In this document: positions 61,514-64,000 of the stretch, piece by piece | How positions within the stretch are numbered: the first letter of the stretch is position 1 | Layout of the letters: every line of letters starts with the position of its first letter | Assembly (NCBI GenBank): GCA_030454225.1 | Contig: JAKDRW010000001.1 | Location: forward strand, 85,365-149,364 | Length of the DNA stretch: 64,000 nt | Source: Vreelandella subglaciescola | GTDB taxonomy: Bacteria; Pseudomonadota; Gammaproteobacteria; Pseudomonadales; Halomonadaceae | Direction of reading: 5' to 3' | The notes under the pieces: model-generated | Told to the model about the DNA's origin: nothing | Seen by the model: the letters and a program-made list of their open reading frames with translations, nothing else | The model's database searches: none | Position numbers and translations under genes: made by a program

Positions 61514-61965
61514 GTATCGAACCTTTCAGTTCCCGTCTTTTCTAGCCAGACAAAACAGCGTATTCACCAAGCTCTGGGCCGTCTTGAAAGCGCTCCCCAC
61601 GCGAAATACGCATGACGAAAAGCAAACAGCAGCAGGGTGCAACATAGTTAGCAAAGGCTAAATTTTATGCCATAAGCGAAGGATGAGTCAAACGCCACTC
61701 GGAGATACGCTCACAGCAGGCCCGCTTTGTGCCGGCCGGCAGCGTGCGCTAGCGGCGCCGAGCCGCGCTTTCACTAACATGAATGAAACTAATGTTGACC
61801 ATGAGTATCTCCAGTTTGCCTTGTGTGCGGCCGGGCTGGATACTCCCTCTCATTATCGCAGCAGCGGTGCAGCCGCCGGGCGCTGCCCCGCGAGATCACG
61901 CTACAGGGCTGCGCCGCAGGCAGATGCCTTGGATTCATGTTTCAGGTACCAGGACGGTCACTCCG
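61514..61965. other. 452-bp divergent gap between the metal transporter and mesX
   Basis: No credible gene. It holds the MntR-like box (61648-61661), an inverted repeat TTTCA-N10-TGAAA near 61770-61790, and a stem next to mesX: GGCGCTGCCC (61879-61888) pairs with GGGCTGCGCC (61906-61915) with one central mismatch and a 17-nt loop. I did not recognise a known riboswitch class. The stem may lie in the mesX leader. Confidence 0.5.
61648..61661. promoter_or_regulatory. MntR-like operator
   Basis: TTAGCAAAGGCTAA is an inverted repeat whose core TAGCAAAGGCTA is identical to the core of the enterobacterial MntR box (AACATAGCAAAGGCTATGTT as I recall it); AACATAG also lies just 5' of it. It is upstream of the leftward transporter operon and about 300 bp upstream of mesX. 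It supports manganese as the transported metal. Confidence 0.6.
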
Positions 61966-62949
61966 ATGAGCAACGATTTTACATTTTCGATCAAAAGCAT
62001 CCGCTTCGATGAGAACTATCGGCCGGCGGACAACACCCGCATCACCACCAACTTCGCCAACCTCGCACGGGGTGAGCAGCGCGAACAAAACCTGCGCAAC
62101 ACCCTGCAGATGATCGATAATCGCTTTAACGCCCTGGCAAACTGGGACAACCCCAACGGCGACCGCTATGGCGTGGAGCTGAACATCATCTCCGCGGAAA
62201 TGGCCGTGGATGACGCCGCCGAAAACAGCGGCCTGCCGCTGATTGAAATCCTCAAGGTGGATATCCTCGACCGCGAAAACGGCGAGCGCATCGAGGGCAT
62301 TACCGGCAACAACTTTTCTTCCTACGTGCGCGACTACGACTTCAGCGTGGTGCTGAAAGAGCACAACGCCGGGAAGGAAGGATTCAGCGTGCCGGAAGAT
62401 TTTGGCGTGCTGCACGGCCAGCTGTTCCGGGCCTTTCTGGACTCCGACGCCTACCGCGAAAACTTCAACAAGCCGCCGGTGATCTGCATCAGCGTGTCGA
62501 GCACCAAAACCTACTACCGCACGGACAACGTCCACCCGGTGCTGGGCGTGGAGTACCGCCAGGAAGAAAGCTCCCTGACCGATGCCTACTTCAACGAAAT
62601 GGGCATGCGGGTGCGCTATTTCATGCCGCCGGGAAGCGTAGCACCGCTGGCCTTTTACTTTACCGGCGACCTGCTCAGCGACTACACCAGCCTTGAGCTG
62701 ATCAGTACCATCAGCACCATGGATTCTTTCCAGAAGATCTATCGTCCGGAAATCTACAACGCCAACTCGGTGGCAGAGAAAGTCTACCGGCCGAGCCTGG
62801 AGCGTCAGGACTACTCCCTGACCCGCATCGTCTACGACCGAGAAGAGCGCGGCCGGCTGGCCACCGAGCAGGGCAAGTTTGTTGAAGAAAGCTTCATCAA
62901 ACCGCACCGCGAGATTCTCGAGCAGTGGTCCGCCAGCTGCGCTCTTTGA
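61966..62949 (+). CDS. mesX: DUF1852 protein MesX, partner of methionine synthase MesD
   Basis: 327 residues, DUF1852, starting MSNDFTFSIKSIRFDENYRP. Price and colleagues (2021) reported that the folate-independent methionine synthase MesD needs DUF1852 and oxygen; the reaction of MesX is not known. Candidate metal-binding or catalytic residues are not obvious, but FGVLHGQLFRAFLDS and ISVSSTKTYYRTDNVHPVLG are dense in polar conserved-looking positions. ATG 61966 fits the family N-terminus; in-frame ATGs at 61924 and 61783 add non-family sequence. 26 bp before mesD. Confidence 0.9.
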   Translation: MSNDFTFSIKSIRFDENYRPADNTRITTNFANLARGEQREQNLRNTLQMIDNRFNALANWDNPNGDRYGVELNIISAEMAVDDAAENSGLPLIEILKVDILDRENGERIEGITGNNFSSYVRDYDFSVVLKEHNAGKEGFSVPEDFGVLHGQLFRAFLDSDAYRENFNKPPVICISVSSTKTYYRTDNVHPVLGVEYRQEESSLTDAYFNEMGMRVRYFMPPGSVAPLAFYFTGDLLSDYTSLELISTISTMDSFQKIYRPEIYNANSVAEKVYRPSLERQDYSLTRIVYDREERGRLATEQGKFVEESFIKPHREILEQWSASCAL

Positions 62950-62975
62950 TTTAGTCTTCACGAGGTTTTTTTACC

Positions 62976-64000
62976 ATGGCAACACTGTTACCCACGTCGA
63001 CCGCCGGCAGCCTGCCCAAACCGTCCTGGCTTGCCCAGCCTGAAGTGCTGTGGTCCCCCTGGAAGCTGGAAGGTGAGGGGCTGGTAGAAGGCAAGCAGGA
63101 CGCTCTGCGCCTGGCCCTTCACGAGCAGCGCCACGCCGGCGTTGATATCGTCAGCGACGGCGAGCAGTCGCGTCAGCACTTCGTCACCACCTTTATCGAG
63201 AACCTCAACGGCGTCGACTTCAACCAGCGCGAAACCGTAAAAATCCGCGACCGCTATGAGGCAAGCGTCCCCTCGGTCGTCGGGGACATATCGCGCCAAA
63301 CATCGGTGTTTGTCGAAGACGCCAAGTTCCTGCGCGAGCAAACCGACCAGCCGATCAAGTGGGCGCTGCCCGGGCCCATGACCATGGTCGATACGCTTTT
63401 TGATGGCCACTATAAAAGCCGTGAAAAGCTGGCGTGGGAGTTTGCCCGTGCGCTCAACGAAGAGGCGCGCGAGCTGGAAGCGGCCGGCGTAGACATCATC
63501 CAGTTTGACGAGCCGGCGTTTAACGTCTTCTTCGACGAGGTCAACGACTGGGGCATCGCCACCCTGGAAAAAGCCATCGAAGGCCTGAAGTGCGAGACCG
63601 CCGTCCACATCTGCTACGGCTACGGCATCAAGGCCAATACGGACTGGAAAAAGACGCTGGGTTCGGAGTGGCGTCAGTACGAGGCGGTGTTCCCCAAGCT
63701 GCAAAAGTCCAACATCGATATCGTCTCGCTGGAGTGCCAGAACTCTCACGTGCCCATGGAGCTGATCGAGCTGATTCGCGGCAAGAAAGTCATGGCCGGC
63801 GCCATCGACGTAGCAAACCACACCATCGAAACCCCGGAAGAAGTCGCCGCCACCCTGCGCAAGGCGCTTGAGTTTGTCGACGCCGAAAACCTCTACCCCT
63901 CCACCAACTGCGGCATGGCCCCGCTGCCCCGCCACGTCGCCCGGGGCAAGATGCAGGCGCTTGCCGCCGGCGCGGCCATCGTGCGCCGTGAACTTGAAGG
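62976..64000 (+). CDS. mesD: Core (folate-domain-free) methionine synthase MesD, 3' end at window edge
   Basis: Resembles the C-terminal catalytic half of MetE without the N-terminal half that binds folate. Zinc ligands are predicted at His211, Cys213 (AVHICYGYG), Glu253 (VSLECQNSH) and Cys312 (STNCGMAPLP). Homocysteine-side motifs are IVSDGEQSRQHF and WALPGPMTMVD. 341 residues are visible and the stop is just outside the window, close to the usual length. It directly follows mesX. Methyl donor is not known. Confidence 0.9.
   Translation, partial: MATLLPTSTAGSLPKPSWLAQPEVLWSPWKLEGEGLVEGKQDALRLALHEQRHAGVDIVSDGEQSRQHFVTTFIENLNGVDFNQRETVKIRDRYEASVPSVVGDISRQTSVFVEDAKFLREQTDQPIKWALPGPMTMVDTLFDGHYKSREKLAWEFARALNEEARELEAAGVDIIQFDEPAFNVFFDEVNDWGIATLEKAIEGLKCETAVHICYGYGIKANTDWKKTLGSEWRQYEAVFPKLQKSNIDIVSLECQNSHVPMELIELIRGKKVMAGAIDVANHTIETPEEVAATLRKALEFVDAENLYPSTNCGMAPLPRHVARGKMQALAAGAAIVRRELE

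Noticed and set aside
61870..61940. Cobalamin or SAM riboswitch before mesX
   Set aside because: No B12 box or known SAM/SAH riboswitch core was found; only a generic stem is supported.
61783..61965. N-terminal extension of mesX from ATG 61783 or 61924
   Set aside because: The added sequence is not found in the family N-terminus MSNDFTFSIKS and has a Pro/Arg-rich non-coding look.
61683..62012. Plus-strand reading frame of 109 codons before mesX
   Set aside because: It overlaps the mesX start out of frame, has no recognisable domain, and its composition is like non-coding GC-rich DNA.

Overview
The window is GC-rich, densely coded chromosomal DNA from a gammaproteobacterium. It is most consistent with a moderately halophilic member of the Halomonadaceae (Halomonas and relatives). 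The reasons are the gammaproteobacterial gene orders (iscR-iscS-iscA-ndk-rlmN-pilF; queA-tgt-yajC-secD-secF; ftsB-ispD-ispF-truD-surE-pcm-nlpD-rpoS; lptD-surA-pdxA-ksgA-apaG-apaH; rpsU-dnaG-rpoD), acidic proteins, and two compatible-solute uptake systems (a BCCT carrier and a ProVWX-type ABC transporter). The assignment is inferred from gene content only.

Layout. Positions 1-13 kb are mostly minus-strand housekeeping: pilF (cut by the window edge), rlmN, ndk, a shortened isc cluster, cysE, trmJ, then the plus-strand suhB, then secF/secD/yajC/tgt/queA. A tRNA-Leu(CAA) and hexR follow. From 14.4 to 24 kb a plus-strand run joins cell division and isoprenoid synthesis (ftsB, ispD, ispF), RNA and protein maintenance (truD, surE, pcm), a DUF368 polyprenyl-phosphate transporter, nlpD, rpoS, alr and an LpxL-type acyltransferase. 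From 24 to 36 kb come a YhfA-like OsmC protein, the MurU/AmgK muramic-acid recycling pair, the lptD-surA-pdxA-ksgA-apaG-apaH-cca group, a folB/FolK-like pair and tsaD. From 36 to 41 kb lies the rpsU-dnaG-rpoD operon. From 41 to 46 kb are sdaA, the glutathione-dependent formaldehyde pathway (frmA, fghA), mtgA and a decayed EAL gene. From 46 to 57 kb are an EamA exporter, a DUF4168 protein, a CBS/DUF294 nucleotidyltransferase with a DnaQ-type exonuclease, the BCCT carrier with a Usp protein, proVWX and a YceI-like protein. From 57 to 64 kb are a tRNA with anticodon CAT that looks like tRNA-Ile2, a YjiH-type membrane protein, a manganese-type ABC transporter, and a DUF1852 (MesX) / core methionine synthase (MesD) pair that runs into the window end.

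How the genes work together. Envelope biogenesis dominates: LPS assembly and acylation, OMP chaperoning, Sec translocation, peptidoglycan recycling and polymerisation, lipid-carrier recycling and amidase activation. Osmoadaptation is the second theme (BCCT, ProVWX). SdaA plus formaldehyde detoxification could also serve glycine betaine breakdown.

The most interesting observations are these: a 12-bp perfect antisense match between the start of the rpoS leader and the rpoS ribosome-binding site; a SuhB whose metal-binding residues are mostly lost; the MesD/MesX oxygen-dependent methionine synthase pair next to a Mn transporter with an MntR-like operator; a SurA with a single parvulin domain; an isc cluster without iscU, hscBA or fdx; a duplicated iscR start; and a FolK-like protein with both catalytic arginines replaced by histidine. 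No CRISPR array, insertion sequence or prophage was seen.
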